A program made the position numbers and the translations under genes. This document shows positions 1-8,765 of a stretch of DNA of 64,000 nt, one piece after another (within the stretch, counting starts at the first letter, position 1; each line of letters begins with the position of its first letter). This DNA is from Hyphomicrobiaceae bacterium. Lineage in GTDB: Bacteria; Pseudomonadota; Alphaproteobacteria; Rhizobiales; Hyphomicrobiaceae. The notes beneath the pieces are model-generated. The model was given only the letters and a program-made list of their open reading frames with translations, made no database searches and was not told the DNA's origin. The DNA lies in NCBI GenBank assembly GCA_041397645.1, contig JAWKWE010000007.1, positions 129,066 to 193,065 of the forward strand, given 5' to 3'.

Positions 1-444
1 TCAAGCACCGATTTCGAGCGCGCGGCGAAGCACGGGTTCAAAACTGTGGTGAGCCTGCTGCCCGACGGGGAACGGCCAGATGCGCTCAGTTCGAAGGAAG
101 CGATGGAGGCCGCCCAGGCGGCAGGAATGACATTCGCTTACATCCCCACCTCAACCCTGGACATTTTCTCCAATCGGACCGTCGATGCCCTGCAGAGCGT
201 TCTCAATCAGACGCACGGGCCAGTATTGGCAATGTGCGCCAGTGGTCAGCGTGCCGCCATTGCTTGGGCGGCCGCGCGTGCGCGTGCGCATCCAGTCGAT
301 GCCGTGCTCGATAGTCTATCGAAAGCAGGGCTCGATTTCGCCTTTCTTCGCGACGAGCTCGAAACACAGGCGCACCAAGGGGCACGGCATACGCACAAGG
401 AGCGTGAGCGCGCGATGAAGTCCTGCCCGCAACCAGCTGCGTGA
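1..444 (+). CDS. TIGR01244/DUF442-type sulfurtransferase or phosphatase-like protein (5' partial)
   Basis: The reading frame is open from base 1, so the true start lies outside the window; an internal ATG at 46 is unlikely to be the start because conserved sequence precedes it. The visible part has the family hallmarks: a TVVSLLPDGE segment (usually VInnRPDGE in this family) and, near residue 80, a catalytic-loop-like CASGQR (Cys-X4-Arg), matching the CrSGtR loop of the beta-lactamase-hydrolase-like/DUF442 domain. Such proteins resemble dual-specificity phosphatases and rhodaneses; some are linked to sulfide detoxification. The C-terminal tail is basic and looks unstructured. Family fairly sure; substrate unknown. 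Confidence 0.7.
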   Translation, partial: SSTDFERAAKHGFKTVVSLLPDGERPDALSSKEAMEAAQAAGMTFAYIPTSTLDIFSNRTVDALQSVLNQTHGPVLAMCASGQRAAIAWAAARARAHPVDAVLDSLSKAGLDFAFLRDELETQAHQGARHTHKERERAMKSCPQPAA

Positions 445-460
445 TCGCCTCGACTTTTCT

Positions 461-1087
461 TTAGCCGCCTTCAATCACCGATCGAATTCTAGCTTTCAAA
501 ACCGGGAGAAGCTCCGCGTCGAACCAGGGGTTCTTTTTCAACCAGGCATTGTTGCGCCATGAGGGATGGGGCAATGGCCACAACTGCATTTTGGCGTCGG
601 TCCGTGCGGTAATCTTCCGCCAATCCGCGACCGTGTCGGATAAAGTGGCGCCCTGAGCAGCCCCTAAGTGCCAGGCATGAGCATACCGGCCAATCAAGAG
701 CGCGACTTCGATTTGGGCAAGCTGATCCATCAGCCGCTGGCGCCAGAGAGCTGCGCATTCAGCGCGCGGCGGCAAGTCGCCGCCCTTGGCGTCCAAGCCC
801 GGAAAACAAAAGCCCATCGGCACAATGGCGACACGGCGGACGTCGTAGAACTCGTCTTCGCTTACGCCCATCCATTGACGCAAGCGAACGCCGGAGGGGT
901 CCGTAAACGGCATTCCTGAGGCATGGACGCGAGTGCCCGGCGCCTGCCCGAAGACACCGATACGGGCGGTCGTGCTAACGCGCAGAACCGGACGCGGCTC
1001 ATGGGGCAAAGGCTTGGCACGTGGGTGATCGCGACAGATCCGGCAGGCGCGGATTTCGGCGACAAGCTTATCCAAGTGGCGAGCCAT
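461..1087 (-). CDS. Uracil-DNA glycosylase family protein (Fe-S type likely)
   Basis: 208 residues, COG1573-like. Motif A is GQAPGTRVHASG followed by FTDPSGVRLRQW (about residues 47-72), and the C-terminal motif is HPSWRNN (about 175-181), as in uracil-DNA glycosylases that excise uracil or deaminated bases for base-excision repair. Four cysteines, C15-X2-C18 near the N-terminus and C94-X16-C111, have the spacing of the 4Fe-4S ligands of family 4/5 enzymes. It converges on the preceding partial gene with a 16-base gap. The family is clear; the subfamily is inferred from the cysteines. Confidence 0.82.
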   Translation of the reverse strand: MARHLDKLVAEIRACRICRDHPRAKPLPHEPRPVLRVSTTARIGVFGQAPGTRVHASGMPFTDPSGVRLRQWMGVSEDEFYDVRRVAIVPMGFCFPGLDAKGGDLPPRAECAALWRQRLMDQLAQIEVALLIGRYAHAWHLGAAQGATLSDTVADWRKITARTDAKMQLWPLPHPSWRNNAWLKKNPWFDAELLPVLKARIRSVIEGG

Positions 1088-1155
1088 GGCAGTCCCGGCT
1101 CCTTCTTCAAGCTATTTGGCGGCGAAGGGCAGCGAACACCCTGAGCACCACCGCT

Positions 1156-1728
1156 TCAAAGTCCGATGCCGCGTTCATGCCGCCAGTCCCGCGGCGTTTC
1201 GAACTGCGAAGACCACAGCCCACGCTTATTGGCTCGGGCCTCGGCCTCCTCGCGGTTGTATCCACCATTGGCCACCGCCATACCTTGAAAGACCATTCCG
1301 GCGTTGAGATCCCGGCCGCCAGCGGTGCAATAGGCTAGCACCCGGCCATGCTTGTCCCGCTCCACACCCCGGCACACAACAACGTCCTTGCTGATTAGCC
1401 TACGTAAGGCGTCGCGCGCGGCGTTGCCACAATCCCAGTCCCTACCGTCGCGCAGACAGGTCTGGCGGCCTTCAGGAGCATCAATTCCCTTGAGGCGAAC
1501 TTCGTCCCCGCCGACGTACAGGCTGTCGCCGTCGATCACACGGGCAGCGCCACGCACGTCGGCAGGAACAGGATCTGTGCTTTTTGGGTTGTTTCCCAGA
1601 TGGTTACGTCCAAGAAGCCCGGCTACGATCGCCAAAATGACTGTCGCGATCAGGCGGGCAATCGACCGCATCTGGCGGCTGTTCCCTCGTATGGCGCGCA
1701 TCCCGTCTCTATTGCTTTGCGTCGACAT
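1156..1728 (-). CDS. Thermonuclease-family (SNase-like) protein, membrane-anchored or exported
   Basis: Staphylococcal-nuclease-like fold: VIDGDSLYVGGDEVRLKGIDAPE, then a CNAARDALRRL segment, an ERDKHGRVLAYC segment with the usual Arg/Asp, and NRGLWSS-type ending (here NKRGLWSSQ). An N-terminal hydrophobic stretch (RSIARLIATVILAIVAGLL) after basic residues gives a signal peptide or anchor, so the nuclease domain should be periplasmic. The frame is open upstream to 1881, but that would overlap the divergent kinase gene at 1833; the ATG at 1728 gives a normal length. A later ATG at about 1674 is possible. Hydrolyses DNA or RNA with calcium in characterised relatives. Confidence 0.8.
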   Translation of the reverse strand: MSTQSNRDGMRAIRGNSRQMRSIARLIATVILAIVAGLLGRNHLGNNPKSTDPVPADVRGAARVIDGDSLYVGGDEVRLKGIDAPEGRQTCLRDGRDWDCGNAARDALRRLISKDVVVCRGVERDKHGRVLAYCTAGGRDLNAGMVFQGMAVANGGYNREEAEARANKRGLWSSQFETPRDWRHERGIGL

Positions 1729-1832
1729 GTTAAACACTAACTTAGCGAATTGCCGCCAGATTAACCTCGATGGATTAGCGACCTCCAGCGGAGGAACGCT
1801 CATTTGGCCAATTGGCATAACGGCAATTATTG

Positions 1833-3476
1833 ATGGACGACACCGCCGACATCGCGCAGCCTTCGGGGCGTCGTTCGCCACAGCAAAATCGCGCCTCGAG
1901 AAAGCCCGACGACCTCAAGCTCTACCGCGAGCGTCTTGTCAACGGAAACGAGATCAAACCCGAATTCGAGTACGAGCTCCTGGCGATGTACGCCAGGAAC
2001 GAGACGAGCGCGCCGTTGGCCATGCCGGCTCTCTGCATCCTTTTCTCGATTGCCTCGATGTTTTGGGCTTCCTGGGCCGAAGCGGGCGCATGGATCGCCG
2101 CCGTAATTGCAACTCGCTGGCTGATGAACGTTCAGTGCAAGAAGCTCCTGGCTATGCCTCGCACTGAAGTCAACGTCGCAGAGTGGCGGCGCTTCTTCCT
2201 GCTTCTTGAGCTGCTGAACGGCATGGTGCTGGCTGGCTTTGCTCTCATCGGTTCGGGCAGCATGCACTCTGGACATGGCGAGGCCGCCTTCTCCTCGCAT
2301 GTCTTCATCTTTGCAACCTTGATGGTCGTGCTTGCCATCCGCATGACGTTCGCCTCGACCGTGCGCGGCGTCTTCCTCGCTGGCACCGTCCCGATGACGC
2401 TCGCGGTTGCCGCGCGGTTACTATGGCTTTCGAGCCCGTTCTATTTCGCCCTCGCCTCAATGGCGATCGGCATCCATCTGTTCTTTGTGTATCTGACACG
2501 GGGTCTGTATTCGACAGCACTGTCGATGATCGAGTTCCGCGCAGAAAAAGACGGCCTGATTGCCGAGCTGGAAGAAGCCAAAGCCATTTCCGATGAAGCG
2601 CGCCGCCGTGCGGAAGCCGGCAACAAGGCGAAGTCGCGGTTCCTGGCCACCATGAGCCATGAACTCAGAACGCCACTCAACGCCATCATGGGCTTCTCCG
2701 AAGTCATGGAAAAGGAGCTACTCGGACCGATAGGAAACGAGACCTATTGCGAGTATGCGCGCAACATCTACGCTTCCGGCAGCCACTTACTCCACATCAT
2801 CAACGAAATTCTTGATCTGTCTCGTATCGAAGCCGGACGCTACGAACTGCATGAGGAAACGATACGGCTTACCGATGTCGCGGAAGATTGCGAACGTCTG
2901 GTGAAGCTGAAGGCCGATAGCAAAGGCTTGTTGATGGTAGAGGACTTTGCTCCCAATCTGCCGCAAGTGTGGGCCGATCCGCGCGCCATGCGCCAGATCT
3001 GCCTGAACCTGCTCTCCAACGCCTTGAAGTTCACGCCCAAGGGCGGCCGCATCACGATCTCAATCGGCTTCCTTCCCGATGGCGGGCTCAGCATGTCCGT
3101 TCGTGATACCGGCCCAGGCATTCCCAAGGACGAGATCCCCAAGGTCATGCAGGCCTTCGGTCAGGGCTCTCTGGCCCACGAGAGCGCTGAGGGCGGGACC
3201 GGACTTGGCCTACCGATCGTTCAGAACCTGATTCAGCTCCATGGCGGAACGTTCACGCTGAAGTCCGAACTGCGGAAGGGTACGGAAGTGACCGTGACGC
3301 TGCCCAAGCAGCGTGTGCTGCACGCAGTCGCACCACTCCAGCCCCTGGGCCGCGAACGCCACCGGGATCCCGATATGCTGCCGCGCTCCACGCGACCGCC
3401 TCGTATGCGCGTGGCCGCCTCTCCTTACGGCTCCAACGAGCCTTACAAGGCAAAGACACCGCATTTGGCTGGGTAG
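1833..3476 (+). CDS. Membrane sensor histidine kinase (PleC/DivJ-like)
   Basis: About 547 residues. The N-terminal half has several hydrophobic segments (roughly 60-100, 125-142, 155-175, 180-225), then a coiled-coil linker, a HisKA domain with the phosphoacceptor His near 276 in SHELRTPLNAI, and an ATPase domain with N box NLLSNALKF (392-400), G1 DTGPGIP (about 425) and G2 GTGLGLP (455-461). There is no receiver domain and no adjacent regulator, so it is an orphan kinase; the kinase core resembles cell-cycle/development kinases PleC and DivJ of alphaproteobacteria. The frame could begin at a TTG at 1830, but ATG at 1833 is preferred. A proline/arginine-rich tail of about 50 residues follows the ATPase domain. 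Confidence 0.85.
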   Translation: MDDTADIAQPSGRRSPQQNRASRKPDDLKLYRERLVNGNEIKPEFEYELLAMYARNETSAPLAMPALCILFSIASMFWASWAEAGAWIAAVIATRWLMNVQCKKLLAMPRTEVNVAEWRRFFLLLELLNGMVLAGFALIGSGSMHSGHGEAAFSSHVFIFATLMVVLAIRMTFASTVRGVFLAGTVPMTLAVAARLLWLSSPFYFALASMAIGIHLFFVYLTRGLYSTALSMIEFRAEKDGLIAELEEAKAISDEARRRAEAGNKAKSRFLATMSHELRTPLNAIMGFSEVMEKELLGPIGNETYCEYARNIYASGSHLLHIINEILDLSRIEAGRYELHEETIRLTDVAEDCERLVKLKADSKGLLMVEDFAPNLPQVWADPRAMRQICLNLLSNALKFTPKGGRITISIGFLPDGGLSMSVRDTGPGIPKDEIPKVMQAFGQGSLAHESAEGGTGLGLPIVQNLIQLHGGTFTLKSELRKGTEVTVTLPKQRVLHAVAPLQPLGRERHRDPDMLPRSTRPPRMRVAASPYGSNEPYKAKTPHLAG

Positions 3477-3614
3477 CTATATAAGCACACCCGAATTTCC
3501 ACATGATTTCGACTGCAGCGTGCGATGTTGTCATCTCGGGCGATTGACCGTATCTGAGGGATCAACCTTTACGCGCACCGCGTCTGCTTCGCGGAGCTTT
3601 CATTCCAGGTGCCA

Positions 3615-3791
3615 ATGGATTCACCCTGCGTCAAAATCTGCGCTATCGACCCCGCCACCAAACGCTGCACCGGGTGCCAGCGCACGCTGGAGGAGATCGG
3701 GCGTTGGTCTACGATGACCGACGCCCAACGCAAACGCATCATGGAAGAGCTTCCCTCGCGCAATATGCAAACCACATTGTCCAAATCCTGA
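3615..3791 (+). CDS. DUF1289 domain small protein
   Basis: About 58 residues containing SPCVKICAID...RCTGCQRTLEEI, the Cys-rich signature of DUF1289 (Cys-X3-Cys and Cys-X2-Cys, a likely metal site), followed by EIGRWSTMTDAQRKRIMEELP. The ATG at 3615 is taken as start; a GTG at 3609 in the same frame adds two residues. Function of the family is unknown. It lies 18 bases upstream of the retropepsin pair and may be co-transcribed with it. Confidence 0.85.
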   Translation: MDSPCVKICAIDPATKRCTGCQRTLEEIGRWSTMTDAQRKRIMEELPSRNMQTTLSKS

Positions 3792-3809
3792 GCTGAAAGG
3801 AGGCGGCAC

Positions 3810-4508
3810 GTGCTAGGCTGGCTGCTGCTCTTTTCGTTTCTGTTATCAGCGCTCTTTATCTATCTCGGCACTGGTGGGGAGGATCTTCAACAGACTTCCG
3901 CTATCGGAATTGCCGCGGCCGTCGCCTTCGCTCTGCTGGTTCTGTACGCCCTTGCAACCCGCTCCGGTCACGACGGCGGTCAGCGCCTGCGCAGATTGCT
4001 CGTGCCCCTATTGCTGCTGGGAACAGGGGCTGGCGCCTGGTTCTATTTCGCACCCGACTTCGATCTCGCAAGCTGGCTCGACCGGGCGGGCGTTGCGACC
4101 CCAGCCAGCGACGTGCCGAGTGTGGGACAGGACGGATTGAAGTCCGTTCTCATCCGCCGCAATGAGCAGGGCCAGTTCGTGGCCAGATCCGCAGTGAACG
4201 GAGCCCCTGTCGACATGCTTATAGACACCGGCGCAAGCTCCGTCGTTCTCAAGCAATCTGACGCCGAACGGGCGGGTCTCGACACAACCGCACTCGACTA
4301 CAGCGTTCCCATTGAGACGGCCAACGGACAGAGGAGCGCCGCTGCCGTCCGTCTGCGCACACTCACCATCGGCGCGCTGCAACTCAACGACCTGGAAGCC
4401 CTTGTGGCCCAGCCGGGAAGTCTTAACGAAAACTTGCTCGGTATGAGTTTCTTAAGACGTTTGCGGTCATATGAGATCTCCGGAGATTTCATGACCTTGC
4501 GCGAGTGA
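3810..4508 (+). CDS. Membrane-anchored retropepsin-like aspartic protease (TIGR02281 type), copy 1
   Basis: 232 residues. GTG start at 3810 with a strong AGGAGG ribosome site just upstream. Three hydrophobic segments (about 3-20, 31-48, 62-80) precede a clan AA aspartic protease domain with active-site loop LIDTGASSVVL (Asp139) and a C-terminal NLLGMSFLRRLRSYEI segment typical of TIGR02281 proteins. Like retroviral pepsins it should act as a dimer, with the domain in the periplasm. A related but shorter paralogue follows 45 bases downstream. Natural substrates of this bacterial family are not well known. Confidence 0.85.
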   Translation: MLGWLLLFSFLLSALFIYLGTGGEDLQQTSAIGIAAAVAFALLVLYALATRSGHDGGQRLRRLLVPLLLLGTGAGAWFYFAPDFDLASWLDRAGVATPASDVPSVGQDGLKSVLIRRNEQGQFVARSAVNGAPVDMLIDTGASSVVLKQSDAERAGLDTTALDYSVPIETANGQRSAAAVRLRTLTIGALQLNDLEALVAQPGSLNENLLGMSFLRRLRSYEISGDFMTLRE

Positions 4509-4553
4509 AGGATGCGACTGCGCCTACTCGCCTAACATTTGGAACTGCCAGGT

Positions 4554-5108
4554 ATGTCGTCGGGCTCCTCAAGCTTCTTTCAGTTCGTCGCGCTCACAGC
4601 TTTGGTGACTGTCGGTGCGGTCTATGCCATCAAGCATCGCGACGAAGTCGGCAAGATCACGGCCATGGCCCTCGAGCGGACCATGTCGCACGGCCAGCCT
4701 CAGGCGAGCGAACGCGTGTCTGAGCATCATGATAGCTCCGACGAACTCGAAATCGCAGCCAACGACGCGGGACACTTCGAAACCGAAGTGGAGATCAACG
4801 GCTCTCGTGTCGAGGTGATGGTCGATACTGGGGCAACGCTCGTCGCACTCACCTACGACGACGCGCAGCGCGCCGGACTATACCTCAGGCCTTCAGACTT
4901 CACCCACGAAGTGCGCACGGCAAATGGCGTTGCGCGGGTCGCCCCTGTTGAGTTGGGCAGCATCACGGTCGGAGACATCACCGTGCGCAACGTGCGCGGC
5001 GCCGTTGCCGAACAAGGCAAGCTTCACAAGACGCTGCTTGGTATGACTTTCCTCAGCCGCCTGTCCCGCGTCGAAATGCGCCCCCATGCGTTGGTTCTAC
5101 ACGAGTAG
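4554..5108 (+). CDS. Membrane-anchored retropepsin-like aspartic protease (TIGR02281 type), copy 2
   Basis: 184 residues from ATG 4554 (a TTG at 4539 in frame is less likely). One N-terminal transmembrane helix (about 8-26), then a linker, then the aspartic protease domain with VDTGATLVAL (Asp91) and the same ending, TLLGMTFLSRLSRVEM, as the upstream copy. The two genes look like a tandem duplication in which copy 1 has extra membrane segments. Periplasmic location is inferred from the single N-terminal anchor. Confidence 0.85.
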   Translation: MSSGSSSFFQFVALTALVTVGAVYAIKHRDEVGKITAMALERTMSHGQPQASERVSEHHDSSDELEIAANDAGHFETEVEINGSRVEVMVDTGATLVALTYDDAQRAGLYLRPSDFTHEVRTANGVARVAPVELGSITVGDITVRNVRGAVAEQGKLHKTLLGMTFLSRLSRVEMRPHALVLHE

Positions 5109-5163
5109 AACGTCATTGCGGCGCCACTTTTGCCTCTTCTAGCAAATTCCGCGTGCACCCATT

Positions 5164-5189
5164 CCCTATGGCTTGCAAAGCCTATAGGG
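5164..5189. repeat. Imperfect hairpin between retropepsin and phosphomutase genes
   Basis: CCCTATGGCTT, a 3-base loop, then AAGCC-T-ATAGGG: an 11-pair stem with one bulged base, lying 55 bases after the retropepsin stop and 41 before the phosphomutase start. No T-run follows, so it may be a processing or weak termination site, or an operator. Confidence 0.45.
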
Positions 5190-5229
5190 TCCAGCGCGCA
5201 CTTCATCCTGTCAGAAGGGTTCGAGCCTT

Positions 5230-6735
5230 ATGCTGCCAAAACCGCGTGCCGACCTTAAGCCCAACACCGCCGATTTCGAGCGACTTCCACTCGTGAAACC
5301 GACAGGGTTTCGCGAGTATGACGCCCGCTGGCTGTTTCCCGAAGAGATCAACCTCATGGGTCTCAACGCGGTCGGACTTGGCGTTGCCACCTTGTTTGCC
5401 CGACGCGGCGTGCCCAAACGCATCGTCGTTGGTCATGATTTCCGATGGTATTCCGGCGCGGTGAAGCAGGCGTTGATGACCGGACTCCTGGCCGGCGGTT
5501 GCGAAGTCCACGATATCGGCCTCGCCTTGTCGCCGATGGCCTACTACGCCCAGTTTGCGCTCGACGTCGAAGGCGTCGCCATGGTGACTGCATCACATAA
5601 CGACAACGGCTGGACCGGCATCAAGATGGGCTTGTCGCGACCGCTGACGTTTGGGCCCGACGACATGAGCGAATTGAAAGAGATCGTTCTGTCGGGGGCA
5701 TACGAAACCAAAGCCGGGGGACACTACATCTTTGTTGAGGACATGGGCGCACGCTATGTGAAGTCCTTGACAGATCGGCCAAAGCTCAAGCGCCGCCTCA
5801 AGGTGGTATGCGCATGTGGCAACGGCACGGCTGGCGCCTTTGCACCTCAGGTGCTGGAAGCAGTCGGCTGCGAGGTTATTCCGCTCAACACCGACCTTGA
5901 CCATTCGTTCCCAAACCACAATCCCAACCCCGAAGACATGAAGATGCTGAAGGCAGTCTCCGCCAAGGTGCTGGAGACGAATGCCGACGTCGGTCTTGCC
6001 TTCGATGGCGATGGAGATCGCTGCGGCGTCGTTGCCAACGACGGCCATGAGATCTTTGCCGACAAGGTTGGCGTAATGCTGGCGCGCGACATCTCGTCGA
6101 TCCACAAGAACGCAAAATTTGTCGTCGACGTGAAATCGACCGGCCTCTTCACCACCGATCCGGTGCTCAAGGCCAACGGCGCGACAACCGCGTACTGGAA
6201 GACCGGGCACAGCTACATCAAGCGCTACAATTTCGAGAACAAGACGCTCGTGGGTTTTGAAAAGTCCGGCCACTTCTTCTTCAACACCCCGTTGGGCCGC
6301 GGCTACGACGATGGCCTCGTCGCTGCGCTTGCTGTTTGCGACATGCTCGATCGCAACCCGGACAAGAGCATGGTCGATCTGCGCGATGCCCTTCCCAAGA
6401 CCTGGGGATCGCCGACTATGTCTCCCCACTGTGACGATGAGAAAAAGTACGGCGTCGTGGACCGGATCATCGCCCACTACAAGAAGCAGGAAGCCGAAGG
6501 CGCAAACGTCGCCGGACAGAAGATCCGCGAACTCATCACCGTCAATGGCGTGCGCGTCGTGCTAGAGGACGGCACATGGGGTCTGATCCGTGCTTCCTCC
6601 AACAAGCCTGAACTGGTGATCGTGGTCGAGAGCCCCACGTCAGAAGCCAACATGAAAGCGATCTTCAAGGATCTCGATACCGTGCTGACGCGCTTTCCCG
6701 AGGTGGGCGATTACAACCAGAAGATTGCGGTGTGA
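5230..6735 (+). CDS. Phosphomannomutase/phosphoglucomutase
   Basis: 501 residues, AlgC/ManB-like alpha-D-phosphohexomutase interconverting hexose 1- and 6-phosphates for polysaccharide and nucleotide-sugar synthesis. Domain signs in order: active-site phosphoserine loop VTASHNDNGWTGIK (Ser122), magnesium loop FDGDGDRCG (about 257-265), sugar-binding loop GFEKSGHFFF (about 344), and a C-terminal phosphate-binding loop WGLIRASSNKPEL. Length is usual for the family. It ends at a strong bidirectional terminator shared with the convergent permease. Confidence 0.9.
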   Translation: MLPKPRADLKPNTADFERLPLVKPTGFREYDARWLFPEEINLMGLNAVGLGVATLFARRGVPKRIVVGHDFRWYSGAVKQALMTGLLAGGCEVHDIGLALSPMAYYAQFALDVEGVAMVTASHNDNGWTGIKMGLSRPLTFGPDDMSELKEIVLSGAYETKAGGHYIFVEDMGARYVKSLTDRPKLKRRLKVVCACGNGTAGAFAPQVLEAVGCEVIPLNTDLDHSFPNHNPNPEDMKMLKAVSAKVLETNADVGLAFDGDGDRCGVVANDGHEIFADKVGVMLARDISSIHKNAKFVVDVKSTGLFTTDPVLKANGATTAYWKTGHSYIKRYNFENKTLVGFEKSGHFFFNTPLGRGYDDGLVAALAVCDMLDRNPDKSMVDLRDALPKTWGSPTMSPHCDDEKKYGVVDRIIAHYKKQEAEGANVAGQKIRELITVNGVRVVLEDGTWGLIRASSNKPELVIVVESPTSEANMKAIFKDLDTVLTRFPEVGDYNQKIAV

Positions 6736-6763
6736 GGAGTGACGCGACGCCGTGAACGAATTG

Positions 6764-6796
6764 AAGGGCCGGTGTTGTCACCGGCCTTTCTTATTT
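6764..6796. terminator. Bidirectional rho-independent terminator
   Basis: GGCCGGTG (6767-6774), loop TTGT, CACCGGCC (6779-6786), flanked by AAG and TTTCTTATTT. It lies between the convergent phosphomutase (stop 6735) and TauE-family gene (stop codon 6791-6793) and overlaps the latter's end. Confidence 0.85.
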
Positions 6797-7630
6797 GAGC
6801 AGCGAATACAGGAAGCGTCCGACCACGCAGAATAAGAAGACTGCAAAAGCAATTTCCAACTTGCGTTTGGAGAGCGCGTGGGCAGCCTTCACGCCCAGTG
6901 GCACCGCATACATGCTTGTCGGCATGATGAGAAGCGCAGCGGGAATATTCACATATCCGATAGAGTATGGCGGACGCAGCGGAACGCCCCATCCCGCCAA
7001 CATGAAGCCGAGCGTCCCCGGCACAGCGATTACAGGCCCAAAGCCCGCTGATGTCGCCACGGCTCGGTGGATCGGAACGCCATAAAGCGTCAGAAGCGAG
7101 ACGATGAACATGCCTCCGCCTATGCTCATCAAGGCCGAAATCAAACCTATGATTAGAGCGGCTGCTTCGACGCCTTTGCTCTTGGGGATCTGTTGCCCCA
7201 ACCGCCAGTCGTCGCGGCCGATTGCAAACTTCATCGCGATTACCGTACCGGAGACGATCCAGACCCACTTCAGCCCGGCCGTACTTGAAAGCTTGGCCGT
7301 TAAGACGCCAAGGACGACTCCGGCAGCAACCCAAGGCGCCATTCGCCGCCAAATGTCCATGTCGACCGCACCCTTGGCGTAATGCCCAGAGAACGAACGC
7401 AGCGACGTCGGCACAATCACCGCGAGCGAGGTTCCGAGCACCATGTGCATGCGGACGCTTTCATCGACCCCGTAATGCGAAAACAGTTCATAGAGAACGG
7501 GTACAAGAAAAGCCCCACCGCCGACCCCTAAGAGCCCCGCCAGGAATCCTGTCGCAAATCCTGCTCCAGCTAATCCGGCAATCAGGATTGCTATGGCAGC
7601 GATGGATGATGTCTCCATTGTCCCCGTCAC
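6791..7630 (-). CDS. TauE/SafE family membrane transporter
   Basis: 279 residues, largely hydrophobic with about eight helices. The N-terminal half has the family signature GFLAGLLGVGGGAFLVPVL and the second half repeats it as LISALMSIGGGMFIVSLLTLYG. Members export sulfite, sulfoacetate or related anions; substrate here is not shown. The GTG start at 7630 overlaps the stop of dusA as GTGA, indicating translational coupling; an ATG at 7618 is an alternative. Confidence 0.85.
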   Translation of the reverse strand: MTGTMETSSIAAIAILIAGLAGAGFATGFLAGLLGVGGGAFLVPVLYELFSHYGVDESVRMHMVLGTSLAVIVPTSLRSFSGHYAKGAVDMDIWRRMAPWVAAGVVLGVLTAKLSSTAGLKWVWIVSGTVIAMKFAIGRDDWRLGQQIPKSKGVEAAALIIGLISALMSIGGGMFIVSLLTLYGVPIHRAVATSAGFGPVIAVPGTLGFMLAGWGVPLRPPYSIGYVNIPAALLIMPTSMYAVPLGVKAAHALSKRKLEIAFAVFLFCVVGRFLYSLLK

Positions 7631-8637
7631 TCCGCGGCTGCGGCACCTGTTTGTTGCGTGCCCATCGCGCCCTCTGCGATGGCAATTGCTTCCATCAGAA
7701 CGCGCACATCGGCGCCTGGTTTGATCCCCTGCTCACTCAAGTGACGGCGGAACAGCCGGCCGCGCGGACGACCATGATAAAGACCCAAAACATGACGCGT
7801 GATGTTCGACAGACGGCCACCTTTGCCTAAATGGATCGCCACATAGTCGGCCAGCCCGCGCAAGGCATCGGCGCGCGTCGAAACCGACGCCGTGGGGTCG
7901 TAGTAGCGCCGATCGACCTCCGAAAGAAGATACGGCTCATGATAGGCCGCGCGCCCCAGCATCACCCCATCGACGTGACGCAGATGTTCATCGCACTGCT
8001 GCAGCGTTTCAATTCCGCCGTTCACAATGATTTCCAGATCCGGCCTGGCCTGTTTCAACCTGTAGACGCGCGCGTAGTCGAGCGGAGGGACTTCGCGGTT
8101 TTCCTTCGGCGACAGACCGTTGAGCCAAGCCTTGCGCGCGTGGACGATAAAGGTTCGGCAGCCCGCCCGTGAGACAACCTCAATGAAGCGCTGGAAATCG
8201 GACTCCGCATCCTGATCGTCAATGCCGATACGGCATTTTACGGTAACGGGAACCTCGACGCGCGCCTGCATGGCGGCGATGCAATCGGCCACCAGCTGCG
8301 GCTCGGCCATCAGGCAGGCGCCGAACCGACCTTCCTGAACGCGATCGGACGGGCATCCGACATTGAGGTTGATCTCATCATAACCGAAGTCCGCGCCGAT
8401 GGATGCTGCCTCCGCCAGACGGTCAGGCTGCGACCCACCGAGCTGCAAGGCGACGGGATGCTCTTGAGGCGAGAACGCCAAAAGCATGTCGCGGTGGCCG
8501 TGAATGACTGCTTCAGCAGTGACCATCTCGGTATAGAGCAGCGCATGGCGCGTGAGCTGGCGATGGAAGACGCGGCAATGCCGGTCCGTCCAATCCATCA
8601 TAGGGGCCACACAGAATTTGCGGTTCAGTGGTTGCAT
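7627..8637 (-). CDS. dusA: tRNA dihydrouridine(20/20a) synthase
   Basis: About 336 residues. Reduces U20/U20a in the tRNA D-loop with FMN and NADPH. Motifs: CVAPMMDWTDRHCR at the N-terminus, QLGGSQPDRLAEAA, NVGCPSDRVQEGRFGACLM with the catalytic Cys near residue 98, then VKCRIGIDD and HARKAWLNGLSPKENR, the last being typical of DusA rather than DusB/C. ATG 8637 chosen because the conserved RKFCVAPMMD follows closely; the frame extends to a TTG at 8649. Coupled to the TauE gene. Confidence 0.93.
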   Translation of the reverse strand: MQPLNRKFCVAPMMDWTDRHCRVFHRQLTRHALLYTEMVTAEAVIHGHRDMLLAFSPQEHPVALQLGGSQPDRLAEAASIGADFGYDEINLNVGCPSDRVQEGRFGACLMAEPQLVADCIAAMQARVEVPVTVKCRIGIDDQDAESDFQRFIEVVSRAGCRTFIVHARKAWLNGLSPKENREVPPLDYARVYRLKQARPDLEIIVNGGIETLQQCDEHLRHVDGVMLGRAAYHEPYLLSEVDRRYYDPTASVSTRADALRGLADYVAIHLGKGGRLSNITRHVLGLYHGRPRGRLFRRHLSEQGIKPGADVRVLMEAIAIAEGAMGTQQTGAAAAE

Positions 8638-8765
8638 TGATCCAGGCAATCAGGGCGTTCTTTCGCCATTAAGAGGCCGCCCCTTCGGTGGCGCGACGCA
8701 TCTTGTCCGACGTGTACCCCAGGGCCGGGTCGGCAGCAACGCGCGTTTGTTTGGTCCAACTGCGG

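Noticed and set aside
5593..6477. 294-codon frame antisense to the phosphomutase
   Set aside because: Low-quality composition opposite a highly conserved enzyme.
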